From: Alphaproteobacteria bacterium UBA4588
GTDB taxonomy: Bacteria > Pseudomonadota > Alphaproteobacteria > Rhodobacterales > Rhodobacteraceae
Length of the DNA stretch: 64,000 nt
Direction of reading: 5' to 3'
Assembly (NCBI GenBank): GCA_905182195.1
Contig: CAJJAW010000002.1
Coordinates: forward strand, 124,001 to 188,000
Every line of letters starts with the position of its first letter. The first letter of the stretch is position 1. Shown here one piece after another: positions 8,731-18,527 of the stretch. The notes beneath the pieces are model-generated. The model did not search any database and had not been told where the DNA came from. It was given only the letters and a program-made list of their open reading frames with translations. The translations under genes and the position numbers were made by a program.

Positions 8731-11700
8731 CCCAACCTCCACCGCCCGGCGTGGCCAATCCGAAAATGGATCCTGCCGGGAGATCAATCTCATCATTGCC
8801 ATTCAATTCAACGCGGCTGCCATCAGGCAATTCAGCCCAGTTTTGGCCGGTGGCCCCATTGTCTCCACCGGCCACACCAAAGGGCGGGATCACACGGTGA
8901 GAGCATAGGGTTGTCACAGTCACATCGGTTAAAAATTCTAACCGTCGCAGTGCGCCATGGCCACCGCGATAGGCTCCAGAACCGCCAGACCTGCCGCGAA
9001 TGGCGAAGCTTCGCAACCGCACAGGAAAGCGTTTTTCTAAGATTTCTGGATCAGTCATTTTGGTGTTGGTCATATGGGTTTGCACCGCGTCACAGCCGTT
9101 GAAGCTTGGACCAGCGCCGGTTCCCCCCGCGATGGTTTCATAATTTTGAAACACCTCATTGCCCCAAACAAAATTATTCATCGTCCCTTGGCTGCCTGCC
9201 ATGATGCCCAGCGCGCCAATCAAAGCATTGCATGCGGCTTGGCTTACCTCTGTATTGCCCGCAATCACGGCCGCCGGGTATTGTGGATTGAGCATCGAGT
9301 TTTCGGGCACAATGATATCCAACGGTTTGAGACAGCCCTCATTCAGCGGAATGTTTTTGCCAACCATCAACCGAAACACGTAAAGCACCACAGCTCGAGA
9401 TACGGCAAAAGGTGCATTATAATTGCCGGCATGTTGGGGGCTTGTACCAGTGAAATCCACCCGCGCCGAGCGGGTTTCACGCTCCACAGTTATCGCCACC
9501 TGCACCTGCTGGCCGGTGTCCATTTTATACAAAAAATTGCCATCTTCGAGCCCAGCGATCACCTCACGCACGCTTTCCTCAGCATTGTCTTGCACATGCG
9601 TCATATAGGCGGTGACCACGGGTTTGCCATAGGTGGCCACCATCCGCAGCAACTCACGCCGCCCAGTTTCATTGGCCGCAACCTGTGCTTTCAGATCAGC
9701 CATATTTTGCGGAATATTGCGACAAGGGTATTTGCCAGACGACAATGTCTTGATCGCCTCATCTTCGCAGAGGCAGCCCGCACTGACCAATTGCACGTTA
9801 TCAATCAACACGCCTTCTTGCTCAATATGCGTGCTGTCAGGTGGAGCTGATCCGGGCGTGCGCCCGCCAATATCCGCATGATGCCCCCGCGAACCCAGCC
9901 AATAGGCCGCTTTCCCCTCGACAAACACAGGGGTGACAACCGTCACATCCGGCAAATGCGTGCCGCCATTGTAGGGCGAGTTTAGCATATAGGCATCTCC
10001 CTCAGCGATCCCTGCATTTTGCTGCATCACGGTTTTGATGCTATCTGACATTGAGCCCAAATGCACAGGCACATGCGGTGCATTCGCCACCAAATCTCCG
10101 TGCTCGTCAAAAATGGCACAGGAAAAATCAAACCGCTCTTTTATATTCACAGACCAGCTAGTGTTGGCTAGGGTTGCGCCCATTTGATCCGCGATCGACA
10201 TGAAGCGGTTCGACATAACCTCCAATAGAATTGGTTCCACCTTGGTACTGGCCAAATCGCGTGCAGGGCGAGCCAAATGTTCTAGAATTAGATTGCCATA
10301 GCGATCTTGCTGCGCCTGCCATCCGGGTTCCACAACATTGGTGCCAGTTGGTTCAAGTACAATGGCCGGGCCATTGATCACTTGATCAAGCCGCAGCTTG
10401 GCCCGGTCATAGACCTGCGTGTCATGCCACCCGTGGCGGTAGAGCTGACCATGTCCTATCGGTACGCCATCACCAAAGGTTTGCAGCGGATTGGCAGCGC
10501 CCTCCATCTCGCCGATGGCCTCAACACTCAGCATCTCAAATTGAAGCTTTCGGTCCGGTGAGTAAAAGCCGAAACGGGCCATATGGGCGGCTTCAAAATT
10601 CTCAGCCATTTGCGCAACCGGACCATAGGGCACCTCCAAAGCTTGGTGCGAGCCTTCATAACGCAAGTGCGCCATAATCTCGATACGCGGCTGCGCAATG
10701 CCTTGGCCCACCAACTCTTGCAGGGCAGCCGCTTTCAGGGTGTCCAAGCTGGCTTGCACCTGTGCGCCATCATCCAGATCACAATCCAGCTGCCCCTCAC
10801 GCAGGCACCGCACATCCGCGAGCCCCATGCCATAGGCAGAAAGCACCCCAGCAAACGGATGCACCATCACTCTAGCCATGCCCAACGCTTCAGCCACCAA
10901 ACAGGCATGCTGCCCCCCCGCGCCACCAAAACTTTGCAGGGTATAGGAGGTAATATCATGGCCGCGCTCAACACTGATTTTTTTGATGGCATTGGCCATA
11001 TTTTGAACAGCAATTTCAAGAAATCCCTGCGCCATGTCTTCCAGTAAACCCTGAAGATCATTTTGCGAAGCCAAGTCCTGGATGCGCTGTCGGGCGGCCT
11101 CTTCGTCTAAAGGCATATCCCCGGAAGCGCCAAACACGGAGGGAAAATATTCCGCAGAGACGGCACCCAAGAGCAGGTTGCAATCGGTGACCGTCAAAGG
11201 TCCACCGCGGCGATAGCTGGCCGGACCAGGGTCAGCGCCTGCGCTGTCGGGACCCACTTGGAACCTGCCGTCGCGGTAGCTGCAAATCGAGCCGCCACCG
11301 GCCGCGACGGTGTGAATATCCATCATCGGCGCGCGCATGCGTACCCCAGCGACTTCGGTCTCGAAACTGCGCTCAAACTTGCCAGCAAAATGGCTGACAT
11401 CAGTGGAGGTGCCGCCCATATCAAATCCGATCAATCGATCGAACCCGGCCTGTTGCCCAGTTTGCACCATGCCAATAATCCCCCCGGCAGGCCCAGATAA
11501 AATCGCGTCTTTGCCTTGGAATTTTTGTGCGTCGGTCAGGCCACCATTGGATTGCATAAACAACAAAGCCTTACAATTTTTACCCACATTCAAAGCATCT
11601 GCCACCTGATTCACATAGCGCCGCAGGATCGGTGACAGGTAAGCATCGACCACAGTTGTATCCCCGCGCCCCACCAGTTTTGCCAGCCCCGACACCTCAT

Positions 11701-12265
11701 GAGAGGTTGAAACCTGCGCAAACCCAAGTGCGCGGGCCAAATCCGCCAACTGCTGTTCATGGCTGGGATTGAGATAGGCATGCAACAGGGCAATGGCGAT
11801 GGAGTTCACACCTGCCGCGCGCGCCGCTTGCATGTCTACCCGGGCCTGCGCCATATCTAGTGGAGTCAGGATCTGCCCCTGCGCATCTAAGCGCTCAGAT
11901 ACTTCCACAACGGATTGATACAGAAGCTCAGGCCGCTTGATGTGAATGGCAAACAGATCTGGCCGGGTCTGATATCCGATTTCCAAAAGATCACCGAACC
12001 CCTTGGTGATCATCAGCAAAACAGCAGCCCCTTTGCGCTCCAAAAGCGCGTTGGTGGCCACAGTTGTGCCCATCTTCACCGCGCCAATATCCGCCTGCGC
12101 AATGGGTACATCACCTAAGATATTAGAGATCCCCTGCACAGCTGCATCGTTATACTGCTCTGGGTTTTCGGACAAAAGCTTATGGCTGTGAAGATGCCCT
12201 TCTGGATCTTGCGCCACAATATCAGTGAATGTGCCGCCACGATCAACCCAAAATTCCCATGCCAT
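8720..12265 (-). CDS. Fused hydantoinase A/B (5-oxoprolinase-type) hydrolase
   Basis: 1181 aa. Residues 1 to about 670 are HyuA-like: the N-terminal FWVDRGGTFTDIVAQDP and the ATPase-like IGFDMGGTSTDVSHFAG. Residues about 690-1181 are HyuB-like: GDAYMLNSPYNGGTHLPDVT, GSRGHHADIGG and the glycine-rich end GGGGWG. This is the single-chain arrangement of ATP-dependent 5-oxoprolinases and some hydantoinases, which open 5-membered cyclic amides. GGGAG precedes the ATG. Single transcription unit with an inverted repeat about 90 bases upstream. Substrate (5-oxoproline or a hydantoin) is not fixed by sequence. Confidence 0.9.
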   Translation of the reverse strand: MAWEFWVDRGGTFTDIVAQDPEGHLHSHKLLSENPEQYNDAAVQGISNILGDVPIAQADIGAVKMGTTVATNALLERKGAAVLLMITKGFGDLLEIGYQTRPDLFAIHIKRPELLYQSVVEVSERLDAQGQILTPLDMAQARVDMQAARAAGVNSIAIALLHAYLNPSHEQQLADLARALGFAQVSTSHEVSGLAKLVGRGDTTVVDAYLSPILRRYVNQVADALNVGKNCKALLFMQSNGGLTDAQKFQGKDAILSGPAGGIIGMVQTGQQAGFDRLIGFDMGGTSTDVSHFAGKFERSFETEVAGVRMRAPMMDIHTVAAGGGSICSYRDGRFQVGPDSAGADPGPASYRRGGPLTVTDCNLLLGAVSAEYFPSVFGASGDMPLDEEAARQRIQDLASQNDLQGLLEDMAQGFLEIAVQNMANAIKKISVERGHDITSYTLQSFGGAGGQHACLVAEALGMARVMVHPFAGVLSAYGMGLADVRCLREGQLDCDLDDGAQVQASLDTLKAAALQELVGQGIAQPRIEIMAHLRYEGSHQALEVPYGPVAQMAENFEAAHMARFGFYSPDRKLQFEMLSVEAIGEMEGAANPLQTFGDGVPIGHGQLYRHGWHDTQVYDRAKLRLDQVINGPAIVLEPTGTNVVEPGWQAQQDRYGNLILEHLARPARDLASTKVEPILLEVMSNRFMSIADQMGATLANTSWSVNIKERFDFSCAIFDEHGDLVANAPHVPVHLGSMSDSIKTVMQQNAGIAEGDAYMLNSPYNGGTHLPDVTVVTPVFVEGKAAYWLGSRGHHADIGGRTPGSAPPDSTHIEQEGVLIDNVQLVSAGCLCEDEAIKTLSSGKYPCRNIPQNMADLKAQVAANETGRRELLRMVATYGKPVVTAYMTHVQDNAEESVREVIAGLEDGNFLYKMDTGQQVQVAITVERETRSARVDFTGTSPQHAGNYNAPFAVSRAVVLYVFRLMVGKNIPLNEGCLKPLDIIVPENSMLNPQYPAAVIAGNTEVSQAACNALIGALGIMAGSQGTMNNFVWGNEVFQNYETIAGGTGAGPSFNGCDAVQTHMTNTKMTDPEILEKRFPVRLRSFAIRGRSGGSGAYRGGHGALRRLEFLTDVTVTTLCSHRVIPPFGVAGGDNGATGQNWAELPDGSRVELNGNDEIDLPAGSIFGLATPGGGGWGVA

Positions 12266-12356
12266 AGTCTACTCCCACTCACTTTGAAGCAGAAAGGCTA
12301 CAAACATGTCTAGGGTCAAGAGCTTTGGCACAAACCTTTGGCTTGACGGGCAAGTT

Positions 12357-12375
12357 TTGTAAAAATTGTTTACAA
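12357..12375. promoter_or_regulatory. Inverted repeat upstream of the hydantoinase gene
   Basis: TTGTAAA-N5-TTTACAA is a perfect 7-bp dyad about 90 bases upstream of the hydantoinase start, in a 276-base gap that is otherwise unremarkable. It looks like a repressor operator. No regulator gene is adjacent, so the protein that binds it is unknown. Confidence 0.45.
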
Positions 12376-12541
12376 ACATTCTAGGCTGTAAAACCTCGTT
12401 AATATTTACGAACGATTAAGAACCAGAGCGCAATTTAGGGAGCGGCGGCATGGGGGGGTCAGTTTTAAGAGGTTGTCACCGGCTAAATTCTGGCACCGCA
12501 GATGATTTAACCTTTACCTAAAGCCCAAAGCCTCCAGATAC

Positions 12542-13219
12542 TTAAGCAACTGCCGCACGGATTGCGTTGATATTAGCCCCGTAGGGTGCAGGGTTTGACA
12601 CCGACCCACCTTTAAAAACAGAAGACCCCGCCACCAAGACATCCGCGCCCGCACGCACAAGACCCGGCGCTGTCAAAGAAGTTACACCGCCGTCAATCTC
12701 GATGTGGATAGGCCGGTCACCAATCATAGCACGCAGCTCGGCCACTTTGTTTTCTAGTGGGATAAAGGATTGACCTCCAAAGCCTGGGTTCACAGTCATC
12801 ACACACACCAAATCAGCAATTTCGAGCAAATGCGCAACAGCACTGGCGGGTGTGCCGGGATTAAGCGCCACGCCGGCTTTTGCCCCATTGGCTCGAATTG
12901 CCTGTAATGAACGGTGAATATGCGCACCAGCCTCCACGTGTGCGGTGATCACATCAGCGCCAGCTTCTGCAAATGCTTCGATATATGGATCCACGGGAGC
13001 AATCATCAGATGGACATCCATGACTGTTAAAATGTGGGGGCGTATGGCCGCACATGTGCTGGGGCCAAAGGTAATATTGGGCACAAAATGCCCATCCATA
13101 ACGTCAACATGGATCCAATCGGCACCCTGGGCCTCTACGCAGCGGATCTCTTCACCGAAATTCGCAAAATCTGCAGATAAGATTGAGGGGGCTATTTTCA
13201 CGGATCGGTCAAAAGACAT
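12542..13219 (-). CDS. rpe: Ribulose-phosphate 3-epimerase
   Basis: 225 aa TIM-barrel enzyme with the family motifs APSILSADFANFGEE, HVDVMDGHFVPNITFGP (metal-ligand His and Asp), MDVHLMI, VMTVNPGFGGQ and IEIDGGVT. It interconverts ribulose-5-phosphate and xylulose-5-phosphate in the pentose phosphate and Calvin pathways. Divergent from deoC, with about 100 bases between the starts. Full length with all metal ligands present. Confidence 0.95.
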   Translation of the reverse strand: MSFDRSVKIAPSILSADFANFGEEIRCVEAQGADWIHVDVMDGHFVPNITFGPSTCAAIRPHILTVMDVHLMIAPVDPYIEAFAEAGADVITAHVEAGAHIHRSLQAIRANGAKAGVALNPGTPASAVAHLLEIADLVCVMTVNPGFGGQSFIPLENKVAELRAMIGDRPIHIEIDGGVTSLTAPGLVRAGADVLVAGSSVFKGGSVSNPAPYGANINAIRAAVA

Positions 13220-13321
13220 AGGCTCACCTTTACATCGTTTTGTTGCAATTATCCTGACAAAGCATGATTGTCACGTATTAGAATACTTGAACTGTCGGGC
13301 AATCCCATGCACACAAGTTGA

Positions 13322-14308
13322 ATGGAACAGATCACCACCTCAATTGCGCATCTGCCGCAGACAACGGAACCCCGCAACTCAGGCATCCCACTTGATTTGG
13401 ATTGGGCCCTTGCGGTGCAAGCCAATACCTCTGCGATCGAACGCCGCTGTGCCAGCCTTCCCGGCCGACGATCAGTCAAAAAGGACCATCAAGCGGCTTG
13501 GCTTGCACGCGCTATAAGCTGCATCGACCTGACCACCCTCTCGGGTGACGACACAGCCGGCAGGGTCAAACGGCTCTGCGCCAAGGCCCGCCAACCAGCA
13601 CGGCAAGATATTTTGGATCGGATTGGCCTGCCCCATCTTACCACAGGCGCGGTCTGCGTCTATCATGATATGGTTGCAACAGCGGTTGAGGCTCTGCAAG
13701 GCAGTGGCATTCCCGTAGCAGCTGTGAGTACCGGCTTTCCGGCGGGGCTTTCCCCACTGCATCTGCGTATCGAAGAAATTCGCGAAAGCGTTAAGGCGGG
13801 GGCTGCAGAAATCGACATTGTGATTTCGCGCCGCCATGTTCTTAACCAAAACTGGCAAGCCCTCTATGAAGAGATGGCCGCCTTCCGCACCGCTTGTGGA
13901 GATGCTCATATCAAAGCGATTCTAGCCACTGGCGAATTGGGCAGCCTGCGCAACGTCGGGCGCGCCAGTTTTATTTGCATGATGGCGGGAGCTGATTTCA
14001 TCAAGACCTCCACCGGCAAAGAAACCGTGAATGCAACCCTGCCCGTCACATTGGTGATGCTGCGCGCCATTCGAGCCTATCACAGCCGCACCGGTTTTCG
14101 CGTTGGCTACAAACCCGCGGGAGGCATTTCCAAAGCCAAGGATGCCATAACCTACCTCGCCTTGATCAAAGAGGAGTTAGGCGACCGTTGGCTGCGCCCA
14201 GATCTTTTTCGCTTTGGCGCATCCTCGCTTTTGGGCGATATTGAACGCCAGCTCGAACATTACCTCACCGGCGCCTATTCAGCCAATCACCGCCACCCGA
14301 TCGGATAA
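13322..14308 (+). CDS. deoC: Deoxyribose-phosphate aldolase
   Basis: 328 aa, in the range of the longer DeoC family members; about 50 N-terminal residues precede the barrel. The Schiff-base Lys is in ADFIKTSTGKE, with IDLTTLSGDDT at the barrel start and VGYKPAGGISKAKDA toward the end. It cleaves 2-deoxyribose-5-phosphate to acetaldehyde and glyceraldehyde-3-phosphate. The aldehyde dehydrogenase starts five bases after its stop, which fits disposal of the acetaldehyde produced. An in-frame internal ATG could be the true start. Confidence 0.9.
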   Translation: MEQITTSIAHLPQTTEPRNSGIPLDLDWALAVQANTSAIERRCASLPGRRSVKKDHQAAWLARAISCIDLTTLSGDDTAGRVKRLCAKARQPARQDILDRIGLPHLTTGAVCVYHDMVATAVEALQGSGIPVAAVSTGFPAGLSPLHLRIEEIRESVKAGAAEIDIVISRRHVLNQNWQALYEEMAAFRTACGDAHIKAILATGELGSLRNVGRASFICMMAGADFIKTSTGKETVNATLPVTLVMLRAIRAYHSRTGFRVGYKPAGGISKAKDAITYLALIKEELGDRWLRPDLFRFGASSLLGDIERQLEHYLTGAYSANHRHPIG

Positions 14309-14312
14309 TACC

Positions 14313-16625
14313 ATGAGCATTGAGACCATTTTTGACACAATGGATTACGGTACAGCCCCCGAAGATCGTAATGCTGCGCTTCAGTGGATTGCGGATCACG
14401 GCGGAATTGCTGGTCCCTATGTCAACGGCACATGGGGTCCGTTTCGCGATGACCTATCAGTATCCAATCCCGCCACCGGCGAAAAGCTGGCTGGGATGAC
14501 GATTGCCTCTCCCGATGAGGTTGCAGCCGCAGTTGCAGCCGCGCGCAAGGCACAACCCGCATGGGAGGCTTCAGGTGGGCCGGCGCGGGCGCGTGTGCTT
14601 TATGCCATAGCGCGGTTGATGCAAAAACATGCGCGGCTATTATCCGTCATGGAGTCCTTGGACAATGGCAAACCCATTCGCGAGAGCCGAGATATTGATA
14701 TCCCTCTAGCCATTCGCCACTTTTACCATCACGCCGGTCACGCGCAATTAATGCCAACCACCTTGTCAGATCGCATGGCCTTAGGGGTTTGCGGGCAGAT
14801 CATCCCATGGAACTTCCCGCTGCTGATGTTGGCTTGGAAGATCGCCCCGGCTTTGGCCATGGGAAACACCGTAGTTTTGAAACCTGCAGAATATACGCCG
14901 ATGACCGCCATGCTTTTTGCGGATATTTGTGCGCAAGCAGGCGTGCCACCCGGTGTCGTCAATATTATCACCGGCGACGGCAGCACAGGAGAGGCGCTCA
15001 CAGCCTCGGAGGTCGACAAGATCGCCTTTACAGGCTCCACCGCTGTGGGGCGCAGAATTCAGGATGCAACCGCGACCAGCGGTAAATCTCTCACCCTCGA
15101 GCTAGGTGGAAAATCACCCTATATCGTATTTGATGACGCAGATATCGACAGTTCGATTGAAGGATTGGTCGACGCAATCTGGTTCAATCAGGGCGAAGTC
15201 TGCTGCGCCGGCTCGCGCTTGTTGGTGCATGAAGCCATTGCAGAGGATTTTCATCATCGCCTCAAAGCTCGTATGGACAAACTGAGGATCGGTGACCCGC
15301 TCGACAAATCAATCGACGTGGGCGCAATCGTGGACCCTATCCAATTGGCTCAAATTCAAAGCCTTATTGCCGCCAATGATGCCGGTGAAACCTATCATGC
15401 AAATACCCCGTTGCCGGAGGGATGTTTCTACCCACCGACCTTGATCACCGGCCTGCACGCAGCCGATACCTTGATGCAGGAAGAGATTTTTGGACCCGTT
15501 TTGGTCTCCACCACCTTCCGCACTCAAGCCGAAGCCATTGAGATCGCAAATAACACCAAATACGGGCTCGCGGCCACCATTTGGACTGAGAACATCAACC
15601 TTGCACTCGACATCGCACCCAAGCTGGTGGCTGGCGTGGTTTGGGTCAATGCGACCAATCTATTTGACGCAGCAGCCGGTTTTGGCGGGCTGCGCGAAAG
15701 CGGGTTTGGCCGTGAGGGCGGTTGGGAAGGCTTGCAATCCTATAGCAAAACAGCCGTGCCCATCCCGCATCCAGCAACCATCGCTGCGTTTACTGGCAAA
15801 GGCGCAACAGATGAAACTGTAGACCGGACGTCCAAGCTTTATATTGGCGGCAAACAAGCCCGCCCTGACGGCGGATATAGCCAAGCCATATTTGGCTCAA
15901 AAGGCCAGCTCTTGGGCCATGCGCCCATCGCCAGCCGTAAAGATATTCGCAATGCAGTTCAGGCCCAAGCGGCCTGTGGCTGGGGCAAAACCTCCGGCCA
16001 TCTACGCGCGCAGATCCTCTATTACATTGCAGAAAACCTTGCGGCCCAAGCCAAAGGCTTTGCAGCACGCCTGGATACCATGACCGGTACCACCAGCGGT
16101 GCATCCGAAGTTGATGCAGCAGTTGATATCTTATTCACCTATGCCGCTTGGGCCGATAAATTCGAAGGCCGCGCGAAATCTGTGCCAATTCGCGGTGTGG
16201 CCTTGGCGATGCGTGAACCTGTGGGCCGGATTGCAGTCCTTTGCCCCGATGCCACGCCACTGTTGGGCCTGGTGATGCCAATGGCAGCCGCTCTATCAAC
16301 CGGCAACACCATCACCCTATGCGCAAGCCAGCCCTTTCCTCTGGCTGCCACAGATTTTTATCACATCCTGGAAGCTTCGGACGTGCCAGCTGGGGCAGTG
16401 AATATTCTGACCGGATCGCAAGCCGATTTGGCTCCCCACCTTGGGGCGCACATGGATATCGACAGTGTTTGGTGCCTATCTCACCAAGACGCAAAGCAGG
16501 CTGTAAAGGCAAAAGCCAGCAGCAACATCAAACGCGTTTGGGCAGGGGCTGCGCCCGAAGATCACCTGAGCTGGTTGGATGCGGGCACTGAGATAAAAAC
16601 CATCTGGATCCCCTATGGCGAATAA
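14313..16625 (+). CDS. Tandem aldehyde dehydrogenase (active ALDH + degenerate second ALDH domain)
   Basis: 770 aa from ATG 14313, just after the deoC stop; the upstream-open frame to 14214 lies inside deoC. The first domain (about 30-480) is a complete ALDH with NAD-site GQIIPWNFPLLM, the Glu in LTLELGGKSP and the catalytic Cys in FNQGEVCCAGSR. The second domain (about 510-770) resembles an ALDH N-terminal half (VGRIAVLCPDATPLLGLV, DVPAGAVNILTG) but ends before the catalytic half. The same deoC plus long ALDH pairing is known in alphaproteobacteria and suggests oxidation of DeoC-derived acetaldehyde to acetate. The role of the half domain is unknown. Confidence 0.85.
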   Translation: MSIETIFDTMDYGTAPEDRNAALQWIADHGGIAGPYVNGTWGPFRDDLSVSNPATGEKLAGMTIASPDEVAAAVAAARKAQPAWEASGGPARARVLYAIARLMQKHARLLSVMESLDNGKPIRESRDIDIPLAIRHFYHHAGHAQLMPTTLSDRMALGVCGQIIPWNFPLLMLAWKIAPALAMGNTVVLKPAEYTPMTAMLFADICAQAGVPPGVVNIITGDGSTGEALTASEVDKIAFTGSTAVGRRIQDATATSGKSLTLELGGKSPYIVFDDADIDSSIEGLVDAIWFNQGEVCCAGSRLLVHEAIAEDFHHRLKARMDKLRIGDPLDKSIDVGAIVDPIQLAQIQSLIAANDAGETYHANTPLPEGCFYPPTLITGLHAADTLMQEEIFGPVLVSTTFRTQAEAIEIANNTKYGLAATIWTENINLALDIAPKLVAGVVWVNATNLFDAAAGFGGLRESGFGREGGWEGLQSYSKTAVPIPHPATIAAFTGKGATDETVDRTSKLYIGGKQARPDGGYSQAIFGSKGQLLGHAPIASRKDIRNAVQAQAACGWGKTSGHLRAQILYYIAENLAAQAKGFAARLDTMTGTTSGASEVDAAVDILFTYAAWADKFEGRAKSVPIRGVALAMREPVGRIAVLCPDATPLLGLVMPMAAALSTGNTITLCASQPFPLAATDFYHILEASDVPAGAVNILTGSQADLAPHLGAHMDIDSVWCLSHQDAKQAVKAKASSNIKRVWAGAAPEDHLSWLDAGTEIKTIWIPYGE

Positions 16626-16643
16626 TCTAGCTTAGATTTCGCG

Positions 16644-17261
16644 CTATTTGCGCCGAAACCATTCGCCAATGCGGCTAGTGGTTTCATCTGCCGCGGCGTC
16701 AATATTTTCGATTACCGGATTCACTCTTCGGTTCCAAAACCCCCGAATGCGAACATAGGTCGCCCAAAACAAGGCAGCTAGGGCGGTCAGAAATATTATA
16801 TTAAACCACGGGACCAGCCGCACATCTGGCCCAGATATTGGCTTAATGCTAATCGCGTTGGGGTAAATCGACAGGAAGGTATTACGCCATCCGTAGTGGC
16901 GCAGGATAAACCATACTGGCTTATCTCTATTAGAAACGGCGTCCTCACTTTCCGCCTGTAAATTGGAACTATCAAGTTTGAAGTAGGGTGGCCAGCCTAA
17001 GCCCGTATCCTCATTGCGGTAGACATGCACCTGACCATTGGAACGCACCGAATTGATCAATCGCAAATCTCGGTTAAAAGAATCTGTATCACCAGTATCG
17101 ACCTTAGCATAAAATATCCGGGTCCAACCGGAAAAATCTTTCCGCAGCACCTCAGTGCCAGTAATCCTCACGATGTCACGTTGAGGTAGATTATAATGCA
17201 AAACCCCGAACACCGTAACGAACAGCAAAAGACCAAAAATCCATTTCAGTTTGGTCAGCAT
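16644..17261 (-). CDS. DUF1523 family membrane-anchored protein
   Basis: 205 aa from ATG 17261, chosen because AAGGAG lies just upstream; a longer in-frame start at 17342 lacks one. One N-terminal transmembrane helix (about 6-24), a soluble region with the DUF1523 signature DIVRITGTEV and NSVRSNGQVHVYRNEDTGLGW, then a second helix near residue 150 and a basic C-terminus. Envelope location is expected. It follows the small membrane protein at 17308-17622 on the same strand. Function unknown. Confidence 0.75.
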   Translation of the reverse strand: MLTKLKWIFGLLLFVTVFGVLHYNLPQRDIVRITGTEVLRKDFSGWTRIFYAKVDTGDTDSFNRDLRLINSVRSNGQVHVYRNEDTGLGWPPYFKLDSSNLQAESEDAVSNRDKPVWFILRHYGWRNTFLSIYPNAISIKPISGPDVRLVPWFNIIFLTALAALFWATYVRIRGFWNRRVNPVIENIDAAADETTSRIGEWFRRK

Positions 17262-17307
17262 CGATCCTTCTCCTTTTCGAGCGTCACACCTAATTTCATT
17301 GGACATA

Positions 17308-17622
17308 TCATAAATCAGGCTTCCATCTTTGCGGTTGCACAATCAAAGCCAAAACAACAACTGGTGCCCAGATTAATGCAATGCGCATACTATGCCAAAG
17401 CGCCAAAAACATAAATCCCTCACCAGCGCCAATGCCACCTAGCCACCACATATACGAAGCTCCCAGGGCGGTCAGAACCACTATGGAAAAAATTCCATTC
17501 ATAATTAAGCCCGTGACGCTCATCGGCACAAACCGCGCCAAGAACGTGGGTAAGCACCAGGCCATCGCAAGGAAAGCGGCGATCGGAATTATAATATCAA
17601 CGAAATAATTAATCTCAACCAT
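17308..17622 (-). CDS. Small multi-pass membrane protein, unknown function
   Basis: 104 aa from ATG 17622, favoured over the in-frame 17652 start because AAAGGAG lies at a normal distance. About three transmembrane segments (IIPIAAFLAMAWCLP, IFSIVVLTALGASYMWWL and ALIWAPVVVLALIV), ending in a short basic tail. I do not recognise a family. Lies between the alpha/beta hydrolase and the DUF1523 gene, all on the same strand with short gaps, so the three may form an operon. Confidence 0.65.
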   Translation of the reverse strand: MVEINYFVDIIIPIAAFLAMAWCLPTFLARFVPMSVTGLIMNGIFSIVVLTALGASYMWWLGGIGAGEGFMFLALWHSMRIALIWAPVVVLALIVQPQRWKPDL

Positions 17623-17664
17623 ATCGGCTCCTTTGTTGCGCTGCGTCACCACCCTTAACAGTGG

Positions 17665-18462
17665 TTAATCTCCGAGCAACGCCGCCATCAGGGGGCTGTC
17701 AGGATCTTCCAAACCAGCAATAATGTCGAAATGATGTTTGGAAGCCTCAACGGTAAGATCCACTTGCCAATTGGTCGCCAAAAGCTTGGCCTGCTCTAAA
17801 AAGACAGGGCGTTCCTCGGCTCCGACCCAAATATGCACATCGGTGTCATTTGGCTTCAGACGGTATGCCGGGCTTTCAGATTTGGCACTCGCTGTGGTAA
17901 GCTTCAGGGTCGCATTCATCTCAGTTTGCATCAGGGGCAATAAATCCGCGACGGGTGAGATGGGCACAATGTTTTGGATGCGCCCACGCACAAAGCTTGG
18001 CAGATCAACATCATCCTGACCCATCCGCGCCACCAAATGACCACCAGCCGAATGACCCACCAGCACAATCGGACCTGCAATTCGCAAGGCGGCTTCCGTG
18101 ATAGCCATGGCAACAAATTGAGTGATCTCAGGGATAGAGGCCTCAGGGGCCAGCGGATAGCTTGGCATCGCAACAGCCCAATCGCGCAAACACGCACCCT
18201 GCGCCAAATGGGAAAAATCACGCCGCCCAAAGCGCAGCCAATAGCCACCATGCACAAACACCACTAAACCCAAAGGCCGCGCTGCGGGATAAAAAAGATC
18301 AAACGCCTGATCTAGGTGTGGCCCATAGGGCTGGTTCAACTGTGCTCGGCCAAGCGTGTGCTCAGCCTCACGGTAGTTGCGCGCCGCCTCGTCCCAATAC
18401 TCAAGAAAGCTGTCAGCATCTGGGATATAGGCCGCATTAGCATAGTCATCATCAAGGCTCAA
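17665..18462 (-). CDS. Alpha/beta hydrolase (BD-FAE / kynurenine formamidase-like)
   Basis: About 265 aa if started at the TTG at 18462, which has AGAGGAG seven bases upstream; the in-frame ATG at 18504 has no such site and runs into the divergent gene. HGGYW oxyanion motif (about 63-67), nucleophile GHSAGGH (about 135) and a C-terminal His (KHHFD). These are the marks of the esterase/formamidase branch of alpha/beta hydrolases. Substrate not known. Divergent from gabD. Confidence 0.8.
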   Translation of the reverse strand: MSLDDDYANAAYIPDADSFLEYWDEAARNYREAEHTLGRAQLNQPYGPHLDQAFDLFYPAARPLGLVVFVHGGYWLRFGRRDFSHLAQGACLRDWAVAMPSYPLAPEASIPEITQFVAMAITEAALRIAGPIVLVGHSAGGHLVARMGQDDVDLPSFVRGRIQNIVPISPVADLLPLMQTEMNATLKLTTASAKSESPAYRLKPNDTDVHIWVGAEERPVFLEQAKLLATNWQVDLTVEASKHHFDIIAGLEDPDSPLMAALLGD

Positions 18463-18527
18463 AGCGTATCTCCTCTGGACAAATGAGCGGTCAAATGGTC
18501 TCACATCTCACACCTAGGGAGGCGAAA

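Noticed and set aside
9074-9850. 258-codon open frame on + inside the hydantoinase gene
   Set aside because: Antisense shadow of a well-supported 1181-aa gene; low-complexity His/Arg-rich translation, no ribosome binding site, no family.
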